From: Bathynomus jamesi
Taxonomy: Eukaryota; Arthropoda; Malacostraca; Isopoda; Cirolanidae
Direction of reading: 5' to 3'
NCBI GenBank assembly: GCA_023014485.1
Contig: JAJOZX010005796.1
Coordinates: forward strand, 1 to 64,000
Length of the DNA stretch: 64,000 bases
The notes beneath the pieces were generated by a model that was given only the letters and a program-made list of their open reading frames with translations, was not told the origin of the DNA and made no database searches. Made by a program: the position numbers and the translations under genes. Of this stretch, positions 1 to 10,742 are shown piece after piece (positions within the stretch are counted from its first letter, which is position 1; each line of letters starts with the position of its first letter).

Positions 1-1812
1 CGTTTTGGTTCCTTTATAGCTCTCATCAATTCTCAAAACTTTTGAATTTTGGGTGCGGTGACAACTACGACAAAAATCAAACCGGCATTCATTCATTCAT
101 TCATTTTTCAAGTCTTTTTCAGAACACATTACACAAAAACAATTGGGTTTAAACCAATGTGTTACAATATTTTTAACTAAATGTATATAACAGCCGAATT
201 CCAATTTAAGGAAATATAAATAATTTTCTAATCATGATGTATACTACCATTTTAAAAGCTCGATGACGTCACAAACTGGTTCCATATATGAAATGACTCG
301 TGCGCCACGTACTGAGAAAATAAGCAGTACAAAATTAAAAATATCGCGAGTGCTAACAGATGAAGCTATTTAATTGGGGGGTTTGTATCAGTGACTAAGT
401 ACAGCATAATGATGTGCGTGTTGCGTAGTCTAGATGGTCTCAGTACTATTGAACATAAACGCCACGAGCGTGTGTAAGGACAATATTGAACGCATTAAGA
501 ACTGGCGTTTAGTTTATTTCAGGAATTTATGAGAATTATTTCACTTGAGAGAAATAATTTTGTGGAAATATACGTATTTTCGAAAAAAAGGTTTGCCTGG
601 AAACAAACTTTCTCAAAAGCAAAATGCATAAAAAGTTACTAATCAATAATGACCGAGTTTTGTTTTTGAAACCGTTAATTTTTTATGCTTTTTATAAATT
701 TTGTTTCTAGATGGCAGACTTTTTCCGAAACTGTAATCTTAAAAGATTTTGTTTATTTGTTATCCTATGTCAGTCGAAATTAGTCCCGGAGGGGTTATAA
801 AAAACACGATATATTACATATGGGCGAAGCGAGAAAAAATATAAAAAAATCGCAACCAAACATTTCATTTTACTCTAAAGCTATCGATACGCGTACCATT
901 AAAAATAAAAGTCCAGCAACACTTATTGCGCTTCCGTAGTATTTTGCTGGAGTTTTAACTTTTAACTTAGGAGTGTTAATTTATTATCATTATTATTATG
1001 TACGGCTATGGTTGGTGACTTCGGAATTCACATTGTATCAGACATCAGATTCTTGGAGACAGTGGCACCAGATTTCGACTTATTTACGACTTAAATCTTA
1101 TAGCCATTCAGTCTCATGATAAGAGAAATTACTATCAAAAGCTCTAAGTAAATTGTGAAAGTAGCCTATGGATTGCGAAGTTTTCAGCCAGGAATATTAC
1201 AGTGGGGTGGGGTTGGGTGAAAAGGAAAGGTAGAGCTGTAAGAAATTCTTTCATTCCACTAAATTCTATAGCCTTCTATGACCCTAAAAAGAACTCGGTG
1301 GAAAGAAGGAAAAGGACAATGGTCTATCTATAGTGTATCTGATGAAAACATTTACTTAAAACTATTAAGATAACTTTCAAATCTTCTTAAAGATTCTAAT
1401 CCTTGTAAAAGTTTCTAGTTTCTAGTCTTTTTTCTTTCATTTCATAGGAAGTTAGGAGGAAGAAAGTGATTTAATTTGTTATCTTACAATTCTGCGAAGC
1501 AGGTAACTGAAATTCAAGGGTCTATTTTTATATATTCTTACGAATGTAGTTATTGTGGTAAAAGTGGGATTTATTTTTAAGAGCTTTTAAGGACGAAGCT
1601 AACCTAATCATGGAAATTTTCATCGCCTGTTATAACTATTAATACTATCACAAAATGATTCTTTATATTCCAAATTTTATATATATTGAAAGGATTTTTA
1701 TGTACACTAAAATACTAAAGCAATACAAACAATTCTCAGCAATATTCAAGTTTACAATAGAAATAATCCTTTTTATCTACAATTGGAGTTATCTGCAAAA
1801 CATTATTATGAT
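1..1812. other. Intergenic AT-rich sequence, no gene recognised
   Basis: I see no coding region, RNA gene or transposon end that I can name here. A short (CATT)n run lies near 84-106. The short open frames have no recognisable domain. Confidence 0.6.
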
Positions 1813-1989
1813 AATAAAAACCCACTCTAATAGACAGAGTTTATTTCCACAACAGTTTCGATGCCCACTGGCATCCTCTTCGGGTGGATACAGAAAAATG
1901 AATGAACCAAAAACAAGAGGGAAAACAGTCCAGGGACCATTAAGAAATTCGCACCTAGGTTAGATCCTGTTCTCCCGACACCTGAAGGG

Positions 1990-2288
1990 CTACAAATCCT
2001 GAGTGCTCTTAGAAACATGGAATAAATAATTGAGCTTTTTAACCCCTTCATCATGATATGAAAAATAATGAATGTACGATTTACAATGAGTAGGTTTTCT
2101 ATAGACCGTAAAATTGAGCTTTCCGCTTTCGTTAATGACCAAAACATCTTAGGAAAGGTAATTGTTTATCGTTCTCCTACTCATATTTAAATTTAATAGA
2201 GAGAACAAGATTATTTAATGACTGAAAGGAAGTGTCAAAGTTGTTCCAGTGGTCAGGCCAAAATGAGAAACTATCATCTACATAACGA
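1990..2288 (-). pseudogene. Penelope RT fragment in the inverted copy
   Basis: Read on the minus strand from 2288, the sequence gives VDDSFSFWPDHWNNF, matching the RT palm motif C region of Penelope elements. It continues through the same thumb segment as the plus copy and ends at about 1990, where the element 3' tail is joined directly. The internal junction removes the whole GIY-YIG domain. At least one frameshift lies near 2215. Confidence 0.75.
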
Positions 2289-3156
2289 ATAATCTTGTTC
2301 CCTCTATTAAATTTAAATATGAATGGGAGAACGACAAACAATTACCTTTTCTAGATGTTTTGGTCATTAACGAAAGCGGAAAGCCCAATTTCACGGTCTA
2401 TAGAAAACCTACTCATTGTAATTCGTACATTCATTATTTTTCATATCATAATGAAGGGGGTTAAAAGCTCAATTATTTCTTCCATGTTTCTAAGAACACT
2501 CAGGATTTGTAGCCCACATTTGCTGGACCCGGAAAATTCAAAGATTTGGAACATTTTTAAGGATTTAAAATATCCTGAGTGGTTCATCAGAAAGGCGTAT
2601 TTTAAAGCCAGAAAATCTTTTTATGCCCCTCGGGAACCTTCAGTTAACCAAAAACAATATGAGAGTTTGCCTTACAGTGCCGGCTTAGAAAGAGCCAAAA
2701 AAAGTAAAACCTTTGACGAAAGATTTTAAGTTTGCTTTGGCGTTCAAATATTCGTTTACTGTAAAAAGTAAATTGGTTAGGAATAACGTTGCAAAACAGG
2801 AAGAAGCCTGTGTCTACGGCATTCCCTGTAAAAGTTGTGATTTAGTATACGTAGGAGAAACTGGAAGAAATATTGGAACCCGTATTAAAGAACATAAATA
2901 TGCCTTCAGAAGTTGTAATACTAATAATGCAATTTTTTATCACGCCAGCCAAAATGATCATGCTATAGATTGGGAATCAAGTAAGTTAATTTATAAATGC
3001 AATAATTACGTCAAACGAAAAATAATAGAATCTGTATGGATAGAACAAGTGGATAATTTTAATTTGTGCGAAGGTACTTATAAGCTGCTGGACAGTCTAA
3101 TGAGATTCTTGGTCAAAAAATCCGTTACGGCGTCGGGTGAACGGGTTCTAACCTAA
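2289..3156 (+). pseudogene. Penelope-like RT thumb plus GIY-YIG endonuclease, frameshifted
   Basis: The first part (to about 2729) matches the RT thumb of Penelope proteins, with FLDVLV, a YRKPTH block and SSMFLRTLRICSP. A frameshift near 2725 moves the reading into a second frame (to 3156) holding the GIY-YIG core: YGIPCKSCDLVYVGETGR, with the downstream RIKEHK helix and ESVWIEQ segment. In active elements both parts lie in one frame of roughly 800 codons. Here the N-terminal RT fingers and palm are missing, so this is a 5'-truncated, broken copy. The GIY-YIG domain would nick target DNA before priming. The linker is preserved, so loss of function looks recent relative to the other decayed elements nearby. 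Confidence 0.85.
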
Positions 3157-3209
3157 GTGTGAATTTCTTAAAGGTCTCTGGATTGTTTCCTTACTCGCTT
3201 TTGGTTCAT

Positions 3210-3380
3210 TCGTTTTTACGGTAAAATGTAAATGGAATAATAAACGTAATAGTAATAAATGTAAATATAATAATAAAAGTAATAAATGTGGAAATAACGT
3301 AAATGCAATAATAAAGGTAATAAAATGAATGTAATAAGAGTAAAGGTAATAATGTTTAAAAAACGTAAAGGTAATAATAA
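3210..3380. repeat. Degenerate simple repeat within the Penelope 3' region
   Basis: An irregular array built on short AATAA/GTAATAA units separates the 3' end of the first Penelope copy from the second partial copy. It resembles the simple-repeat tails found between tandem Penelope copies. Confidence 0.55.
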
Positions 3381-3660
3381 ATGCAGTAATTATGTCAATA
3401 TAAGAGAATCTGTATGTATAGAACAAGAAGATAGTTTTAATTTGTGCGAATGTACTTGTAAGCGGGACCCTTTAATAAAATGCCCTTCCGGTGTCGGGAG
3501 AACGGGATCTAACCTCGGTGCGAATTTCTCAATGGTCCCTGGACTGTTTTCCCTCTTGTTTTTGGTTCATTCGTTTTTCTGTATCCACCCGAAGAGGATG
3601 CCAGTGGGCATCGAAACTGTTGTGGAAATAAACTCTGTCTATTAGAGTGGGTTTTTATCA
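3380..3660 (+). mobile_element. Second partial Penelope copy (3' end only)
   Basis: It repeats the end of the endonuclease frame at 3000-3130 (ESVCIEQEDSFNLCE versus ESVWIEQVDNFNLCE) and then the 3' untranslated tail. The tail contains the stretch at 3500-3640 that is also found inverted at 1830-1985. This copy joins the upstream one in direct orientation, so the locus is both tandem and inverted. Confidence 0.8.
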
Positions 3661-3839
3661 TCAAATTTTGACAAAACTCGGGGGTTTTGAATATACGTCA
3701 TTACTAAAATTATTAGTGTATTCTTTTCAGATCAAGGAAAGAATACCCGAGAGAATCTTTTAGACAAGATTTGAAGACAAAAGACTAAGCATGGTGTTGG
3801 TAAGTAAGTAAAGGATAAAAGTGGTAGAATTTTTCTTGG

Positions 3840-4530
3840 ACTTAAGTCAGTGGTGGAGACGCAAAGACGATACCGCCACCATTTTAATGTGCAAATTACA
3901 CTAACTGATAAGACTATCCACAGCATTAAGAAAATCAAGGACAAGGGAACAGTTCTAAATCGATATAGGGAAGCATCGGGAAGGTCACGAACCAGCCGCG
4001 CATTGAATCCATCCGGCAAACTTTTGAAACCCACATCCTTAAGGACAGAAGCTAACTGATCAGGATGACCGAGTAAAGATGTGCACCAAGTTCAACGAAA
4101 GGATGGAGTAGGATGTGGACTGGATCAAGAACGTGTAGTTTACAGACGAAGCGCACTTTCATTTGAATGGTGTCGTGAACTGGCAGAACTATAGGTATTG
4201 GGGAACTGAACCACCTGATGAATTTATAGAGAAGCCTCTCCACATTGCATTATCGGTCCGCTATGGTTTGAAGATGACAATCAACAAACACCGACTGTCA
4301 ACAAGGAGCGTTACCAAGAGGTTATCAGAAAATTTTACACTACACTGCGACGACGCCGGGAACTTAATTTTCGGTTTCAGTGGGTTCAGCAAGATGGTGC
4401 TACACCCAATACGGCAACGGCACACTAAATTTGCTGCAAGAGAAGTTTGGGGCAGAAATCATCTCCAGGAGGACGGAGTTTGCTAGGCTCCTCACTCTCC
4501 CGATTTGAGCGCCCCCCTGTATTGCTGAGT
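3840..4530 (+). pseudogene. Decayed mariner-like transposase, copy A
   Basis: Fragments in several frames follow the transposase order. An N-terminal helix-turn-helix is seen at 3850-4000 (TQRRYRHHFNV, then SGRSRTSR). The first catalytic block lies at 4130-4200 (FTDEAHFHLNGVVNWQNYRYW). A second catalytic block at 4385-4425 reads QQDGATPNTATAH, and a third near 4495-4525 reads PHSPDLSAP. These are the three catalytic-site regions of an IS630-Tc1-mariner DDE/D protein. Stops and frameshifts break every block, and no clean terminal inverted repeats are visible. It is followed directly by a related second copy. Confidence 0.75.
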
Positions 4531-4599
4531 GAAGTAAGGAAAGATGGGAGATTCTTAAGAGAAGATTTGGATCCACAGCGCTGAGGATGCCACTGACAA

Positions 4600-5045
4600 C
4601 TCAACAGACCATGAAAGTGGCAGAATTCGTCTTGGATTGCAAGTCGGTGGTCAATGTGCGAACTGCGCCGACTGATTACACGATTCGCAGCACTGTTAAG
4701 AAGTACAGACACAAGTGGACAGTTCTAAATATAAATAAAGGCGCATAGGGGAGACCCACAACCGTCCAGACTAGAGCAAACATTGTATCTGTCCAGCATT
4801 CAACTATACAGATGTTCCCATACAGAATCCAGGTGGTGGAAAAGCTAACCGATTTTGACAAACATGCTCGAGTGAATATGTGGATATAGTTTAGCAAAAA
4901 GAGTGATGAGAATGGAAACTGGATTAATAACGTGTGGTTTACAGAGAAGGCTCGTTTTCACTCGAATAGTGTAGTGAACTCGCAGAATTACATATTTTGG
5001 GAAGGATTTGCGGAAAGACGTGGGAACGTCTTTGAGTCTCAATCA
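4600..5045 (+). pseudogene. Decayed mariner-like transposase, copy B
   Basis: The same family as the copy just upstream. An N-terminal remnant (4610-4700) is followed at 4915-5000 by WINNVWFTEKARFHSNSV and SQNYIFWE. These align with the first catalytic block of copy A, but the aspartate position now reads TEKA, so the catalytic residue context is lost. The 3' part is missing. Two same-strand remnants in a row suggest tandem insertion or local duplication. Confidence 0.65.
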
Positions 5046-5446
5046 GCGACTTACAGTCCTAGAATAATTCTACCCCTTTCATCTGCTGTTCAGTTATCAG
5101 TGGTATGCTCAGTACTGTGGGTCCAAATTTTCTCACTTCACTCTACAAAATAGAAATTCGTGAAAACCTGCCTGAGGAACACGGCATCAGAATCCCTTGC
5201 ATTTTTTCTGGCGCTTCCCTATATATGCTTCGATAGTACATAACGTAGATAAATTTTGTATATTCTTAAAAAAAGCCTGCAAACGAAGTACTAGCAATAA
5301 ATTAAGTATAATCGTAATTTTAACAAACTTACAGGCTCTGAGTAGAACTGAGCTAATTTTAAACTTAAAAGCCTTGCAACAAAATATTGAAAAAAAAATC
5401 AGTAATTGTCGAGTGAATATTCTCAATTACGAGACGCTGAATTAAG
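5046..5446. other. Unassigned sequence
   Basis: A short open frame at 5197-5445 on the plus strand has no recognised domain. It could be an N-terminal scrap of a Penelope protein, but I cannot show this. Confidence 0.3.
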
Positions 5447-5577
5447 GGAATCAAGCCACAATAAGAAATAATTTATTAGAAGCAAAAACTTTCAGCCTAT
5501 TCATGAAGACCTTAGAATAGGTTGAAAACTTGGGCTTCTAATTAATCTTTCTTACTGTGGCTTTATTCTCTTGATTC
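5447..5577. repeat. Long imperfect hairpin
   Basis: Arms at about 5448-5502 and 5515-5577 are reverse complements with a small internal indel, separated by a loop of about 12 bases. The arms share AAGCCACA(A/G)TAAGAAA and TTAGAAGC blocks. It could be a tiny palindromic MITE, the folded end of an element, or a source of double-stranded RNA. Confidence 0.7.
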
Positions 5578-5879
5578 ACCGACTGATTAACCAATATGGC
5601 TCCAGACCAAAACGTTATCAATCTTCAGCTGCGTACCAACAATAAGGGTGACGAAATAGTGAATTTTGTAAATTTTTAAAGCGTGTTTTTTATTTTCATA
5701 ATTAATGAGTACCGTAACTTTGGGGGTAATAATTAAATAATTAAATAAATAAATGAATAAATATACATGCATACAAACTCATAGCGGTTAATATGTTGAG
5801 ATTAGTTTCACATAACGTTAGGATCAATAAGAAATTCATTTGTAGATGTTCATAACATTTGTAATAATGTGACCTGGTA
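5578..5879. other. AT-rich spacer with (AAAT)n-like run
   Basis: No gene is seen. An AAAT-type low-complexity run lies near 5725-5765. Confidence 0.5.
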
Positions 5880-8130
5880 CTCTTGCAAAAACACTGGTTG
5901 CCTAAGCAGGAATTAAATTTTTTAGCTAGGATTCACGAAGACTTCATATACCATGCATCTTCACCTACTGTAGACTTATCTAACGATCTAATTTATGGTA
6001 GACCCTTTGGTGGAGTTGGTTTCTTAATCAGAAAAAAATTGAACAAACTACGTAAGATCTCTCTCGAGGGATAATGAAAGATTGATAGATAATGAATTTC
6101 AGATAAACAATGAATGTCTCTTAATTGTGAATTGCTATTTACCTTACAATAATGGCAGTAATTTATTTATATGAATACATCGATTTTTTTCTATAAAATT
6201 AAGTAACTTTCTGATAAACTACAATATTCGCAGTGCATAATAATGGGGGACTTTAATACCGATGTGGAATCAGAATTCCTTGTAGAATTGCGTACCATGT
6301 GCGAGTCTGCTAAATTAAGTATAAGTTATGTAGAATTTTAGGTACAAATAGCAATACTTTCACGTGTCAGCTATATGAATGGAGGTACTTGACGGATTGA
6401 TTACCGTCTCATCAGGCAGAAATAAACGTGTCGACTGGTCTAAGGTTAATATGCAGCAGAAAAAGTATAAAGATAGGACAGAGAACCTTTTTAATAATTT
6501 AGAATTATTGCGTCATGACTGTAGTAATTCCTGTTCAAATGATTCTCACTTTAAACTTGTTGATAGATATTATAATGATATAACATCCATACTAAAGGAA
6601 GCAGAAAGGCCTTGGATTAAATCGTACAACGTTCATACTAAAATTATTCCTGGATGGAATAATTTTATAGGCCTACTGAAAAGGGAATCAAAGGATGATT
6701 GCGATATATGGTGTCTCCTTGGTCGTCCTAGAAAAGGGTAGCTTACATAAATAGTAGTAGTAGTAGGGCTCACTATAAAGCAGCCGTAAGACGATGTAAA
6801 CAGGAACGAGATTCCATTCGAGCTTCAAAAGCCTGAGAGGCTAATTTAAATAATAATAATATTAACAAATTCTGGAAATTTGTCAAGAAAGAAACGGGTG
6901 CTAAGAATGCCATCCCATCAACAACTGGAGTGTCTGGGGTAGAAATAGCTAAGTTTGGAAAAGAAAATACTCAGACATCTTTAAACAGCATGGGGAGAAT
7001 TAATCTCAATGTATATTGCAATGGAAAGACATTAGGTGGGGCCAGTGAAAATATACATGGACTTTAATGCCTGAAATTAAGTCTGATTAAAGAGCTAAAG
7101 ACAGGAGCCTCACCAGGAATAGATGACCAGTCAAATGAACATTTAAAGTATGCTAATGATGTGATCAGTCTTCATATCTAATTACATGCTCACAGTTATA
7201 TTCCTGCAGAGTTTATGAGGGTTTATATCACACCCCTTGTCAAAAATAAATATGGGGACATTCTATTCAGCGATAACTACAGGCCTATTGCTGTTGCCTC
7301 CTCTTCCAAATTACTCGAGAAACTTTTGCTACGCTGACTAAATAATTATTTATGGACGTCTCCTAATCAGTTTGGTTTTAAAAGGCCCTGTGTATTTATG
7401 TTTAGAAGGGGGTTGTATTTAGATATACTGTCAGTAATTCAACTATTTATAATCGTGTTTTGGATATAATCAAAACATACAATAGAGTGAATCACAATAT
7501 TCTATTTAAAAAAAATAGAAGACAGAATGTTCCCCTATGTTTTAAATTTATTGAAATTTTGGTACACACACCAAACTTTTATCGTTAGATGGGGCAATGT
7601 TTTGGTTTCTCATGCGGTTAGACAAGGATCCTTACTCTCTCCTCTGCTGTTTAATATATATAAATTGATGGATTAATTGCTTCTCTTAATGAAACAAGAG
7701 TGGGATGCTGTATAGATGGCATGAGAATAAATAACTTGGTCTATGCTGATGATATGCTGTTAATAAGCCTTTCGGTGAAGGGTGTGGATCATATAAAAAT
7801 TTGTGAATCATATTCACAGAACAATAACATTAATTTTAATGTTACTAAAACTAAGGTTATGCAATTCCATCCTAAAAGCTCAAACCAAACGATTATTATT
7901 ATTATTATTATTTTCAAAATGAGATACAAACCAATATATCAGGTACAAGAATTTAATTATCTGGGTCAAACTATCACCAGCACCTTGAGTGACTACTCTG
8001 ACATAAAGAAACAATATCGAAGTTACTGTGCTAAGGTAAACATGATTATAAGGTACTTCAAATTCTGTACGAGTGAAGTTAAAGACACTCTTTTTCGTAC
8101 TTTCTGCACTAATATTTATGGGTAGCAACT
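5880..8130 (+). mobile_element. Decayed non-LTR retrotransposon (LINE)
   Basis: Endonuclease fragments come first: HWLPKQELNFL and GRPFGGVGFL at 5885-6030, then MGDFNTDV at about 6240. A connecting region follows at 6380-7100. The reverse transcriptase is at 7200-8125, with DNYRPIAVASSSKLLEKL, then VRQGSLLSPLLFNIY, then VYADDMLL at about 7740 carrying the catalytic YADD. The endonuclease-before-RT order is that of a LINE ORF2 of the Jockey/CR1/I type, though I do not assign a clade. Many stops and frameshifts make it inactive. A short (ATT)n run at about 7890-7912 has expanded inside the RT region. Confidence 0.8.
7700..8125 (+). pseudogene. LINE reverse transcriptase palm/thumb fragment
   Basis: This is the longest open piece of the decayed LINE. 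It begins just before the YADD catalytic motif and continues with NVTKTKVMQFHPKSS, the usual strand after the palm, then the thumb (VQEFNYLGQTI). A run of isoleucines in the middle is the translated (ATT)n microsatellite and is not part of the original protein. Upstream motifs of the same RT are in other frames. Confidence 0.75.
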
Positions 8131-8534
8131 CTGGGTTAATTAAAAAAAAGGCTCCTGCAGAACCCTTAATTTGCTTTACAACAGATCCTACCTATAGACT
8201 GCTGCATAAGTTACCTCTTAAGATATTCAGCCTCTCAAATGTTCGTTAACAGCAACGTTCCGAGTCTCCCTGAAGTAACAAGACGTGCTCATTACATACA
8301 GTCAATGCGAAGAAATAAAAATTCAGACAATCTAATTATCCAAGCTATTCATCAGTCCTGCTTTATATTGGTATGAAAGCATTTGTCTATAGCTCCACTT
8401 AATTCCTACATTAGCCATCCCATTATATGTAACTTTTTATATTTATGAATTTTATTATTTATTGTATCTTTACGTGTATTACTGTTATTTCTATCACCGT
8501 AGTCCTCTTTTTTTATTTACTTTTTAATATATAT
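8131..8534. other. Spacer, possibly the LINE 3' tail
   Basis: No recognised gene. The part next to the LINE may be its 3' untranslated region. Confidence 0.4.
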
Positions 8535-9665
8535 CGGGTGGCCCAAAAAAAATGGCACCAATTTTGAGAAGTGATATCTCAATAACCATTGCAGCTAGGG
8601 ACTTAAAAAAACAACCAAATGAAAGATAATTTTTTTCTCTTTAAATACTTATTCTATGGCTTGATGGTTATATGCCCAAAATTGGCTTCCAAAAAAAATA
8701 TACAAAAAAAAGTTGCGCATTTATATTTATTCCTTGATCCTAATTTTAAATGAAATTTTTCTATTCCAGACCCCTCAAGATGGGATTGAGAGAATCTGAT
8801 AAGAACATTATACAAGCACTACGTGAAGAAAAAGGATATTCATTAAACAGAATCCTTTACGAATTTCCAAATAGAAATTGGAAAAAAAGAACTGTGGCAC
8901 ATTTTTTTACAAAAACTTAAAGAAACCGGCAGCAGTCAACGGCGTCCGGGAAGTGGTCGACCAAAAAGTATTAGAACGCCAGAAAACATTGAAAAAGTAA
9001 ATGAAATGGTTTTAAGTCAAGAGGAACAACCGGGAACAAGTAAAAGTGAACGTGAAGTTGCGAAAGAAACAGGGATTTCACGTTCATCAGTACAGCGAAT
9101 TATTCGCTGTACTGATGGACGTGAAATCCCGGTTTCTTTCGCAACTTCACGTTCACTTTTACTTGTTCCCGGTTGTTCCTCTTGACTTAAAACCATTTCA
9201 TTTACTTTTTCAATGTTTTCTGGCGTTCTAATAGTTTCTGGTCGACCACTTCCCGGACGCCGTTGACTGCTGCCGGTTTCTTTAAGTTTTTGTAAAAAAT
9301 GTGCCACAGTTCTTTTTTTCCAATTTCTATTTGGAAATTCGTAAAGGATTTGTTTAATGAATATCCTTTTTCTTCACGTAGTGCTTGTATAATGTTCTTA
9401 TCAGATTCTCTCAATCCCATCTTGAGGGGTCTGGAATAGAAAAATTTCATTTAAAATTAGGATCAAGGAATAAATATAAATGCGCAACTTTTTTTTGTAT
9501 ATTTTTTTTGGAAGCCAATTTTGGGCATATAACCATCAAGCCATAGAATAAGTATTTAAAGAGAAAAAAATTATCTTTCATTTGGTTGTTTTTTTAAGTC
9601 CCTAGCTGCAATGGTTATTGAGATATCACTTCTCAAAATTGGTGCCATTTTTTTTGGGCCACCCG
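8535..9665. mobile_element. Palindromic (foldback) mariner derivative, 5' half duplicated
   Basis: Positions 8535-9100 and 9102-9665 are near-perfect reverse complements around one central base at 9101. Both outer ends read CGGGTGGCCCAAAAAAAA inward, which resembles a mariner terminal repeat, and they sit in TATA-rich flanks. Each arm carries the start of a transposase: MGLRESDKNIIQALREE, then SGRPKSIRTPENIEKVN, then EREVAKETGISRSSVQRI, that is the helix-turn-helix DNA-binding half. No catalytic half is present in either arm. The structure equals two copies of the 5' half of one transposon fused head to head. The arms differ at only a few positions, so the event or a later gene conversion is recent. 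Confidence 0.9.
9017..9450 (-). pseudogene. Mariner transposase N-terminal HTH region (right arm)
   Basis: The minus-strand reading of the right arm starts with MKFFYSRPLKMGLRESDKNI and continues in another frame through SGRPETIRTPENIEKVN and KSEREVAKETGIS. This is the paired-type helix-turn-helix of mariner-like transposases. It runs into the palindrome centre near 9101 and then reads its own reverse complement, so no catalytic domain follows. The matching plus-strand copy occupies 8755-9100. Confidence 0.75.
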
Positions 9666-9957
9666 GTATATCAGTGGTGACGGAGAGGGACCAGGCAGGT
9701 CAGGCTGAGCCTAGCCTGTTATTTCTCCTGCTAGGGACTTAAAAAAAAAACTAACAATACACAATCCCATCTCTTGTCAAGTTGTCAGGCTAAAAATTTC
9801 CATCCATCTACCTATCATCTAAACCCCATTTCCTCAGTGCGGGTAGGGAGAGAGACGCGGGAAGAGCGGGAAGATATATGGCTAAAAATTTTGAGTCAGA
9901 TATCCTTACTTTATAAAACGTGTTAGGATTTATAAATAAGGTTATATAGCTATTTAG
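9666..9957. other. Spacer without recognised gene
   Basis: No coding or RNA gene is seen. A short stretch at 9730-9752 (CTAGGGACTT plus an A run) resembles part of the adjacent palindrome arm and may be a scrap of the same family. Confidence 0.4.
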
Positions 9958-10169
9958 GGCTACGTCGTGGCCAATGTCGTAACACCGCTTCCCGGAGATC
10001 AGCGAAGTTAAGCGACATTGGGTCTGGGTAGTAGTTGGATGGGAGACCGTCCTCCGCGCCCAGATAATGTAGCGACCCGTGGTTCGGATCCCACGTAAAG
10101 CTGTAGGTCCCCTCCGTCATATGACCTTAGATGTTGCGAAGGAGGTTGAACAACCCCAATAAAAAAAAA
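9958..10169 (+). mobile_element. 5S rRNA-derived SINE (SINE3-like), copy 1
   Basis: The first about 120 bases follow 5S ribosomal RNA. They carry the internal RNA polymerase III promoter elements: GATCAGCGAAGTTAAGC (box A region of 5S), GGGTCTGGGTAGTA, and TTGGATGGGAGACC (box C, nearly identical to animal 5S). After that it leaves the 5S consensus into an unrelated body (10080-10150) and ends in an A-rich tail at about 10158. A 5S head with a foreign body and a poly(A) end is the SINE3 architecture. The divergent 5' part makes a working 5S gene unlikely. Confidence 0.75.
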
Positions 10170-10742
10170 TATTGCTATTTGCATATACACTGTGACTGTA
10201 CATAAAGTTAATTATTACTGTATTATTATGCATCTTCTCAAATAGCCTTACAACTCGCACAAAAATGCACAATTCCACGTCTTGTCAGCAAACAATTTTA
10301 AGCCTGACGTCTCTTTGAAACCTGTTAAGATGTAAATCTTATGATTTATTTATAACGTTATAAAGTCATTTGGATATTCACTATATGTAAAGTTAATTAG
10401 TATTTTAATTGATTTATTTATTAGGCAAATTCGTTTCTGCCTGATGACTTGCTGCTGTGCCAATGTCCAAAATGCTGCGCTGATTGCCAAATCTTTTTTT
10501 TTTTTTTGAATTATAAGGTGGGATGGGTGGAAAATAATTGTCCAAGTTACTAACATTTAAAAATTAATTTACTTCAAGGAAAAATTTGGTGAAAGAACTA
10601 ATTAATAGATTGGAGTTCATGTATAAATAAATAAGGTAAGGCGATATTTTATTTCCTAAACTTATGCCAGTTAAAAATATTCTAATTATCATACATAATA
10701 CATATCACAATAAAACAAGTACCAAATTATACAGTTTATATA
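10170..10742. other. AT-rich spacer, no gene recognised
   Basis: No domain or element end can be named. A T-run lies near 10495-10508. Confidence 0.5.

Larger units (their letters stand above)
1813..3660. mobile_element. Penelope-like retroelement with inverted 5' partial copy
   Basis: The plus-strand copy (about 2289-3215) encodes the end of a reverse transcriptase followed by a GIY-YIG endonuclease, the order typical of Penelope-like elements. A minus-strand copy (2288 to 1813) reads out the RT region with a VDD active-site triplet (about 2280) and then passes directly to the 3' untranslated region, lacking the GIY-YIG part. The two head-to-head copies form an inverted repeat around 2218-2288. 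A further partial 3' copy at 3380-3660 repeats the end of the endonuclease and the 3' tail, and its terminal about 180 bp is the reverse complement of 1813-1990. Flanking inverted or tandem partial copies are known for Penelope elements. All copies carry frameshifts, so the element is inactive. Confidence 0.85.

Noticed and set aside
9958..10080. Functional 5S rRNA gene
   Set aside because: The 5' part diverges from 5S, the sequence runs into an unrelated body with an A-rich tail, and a second dispersed copy exists. It fits a SINE.
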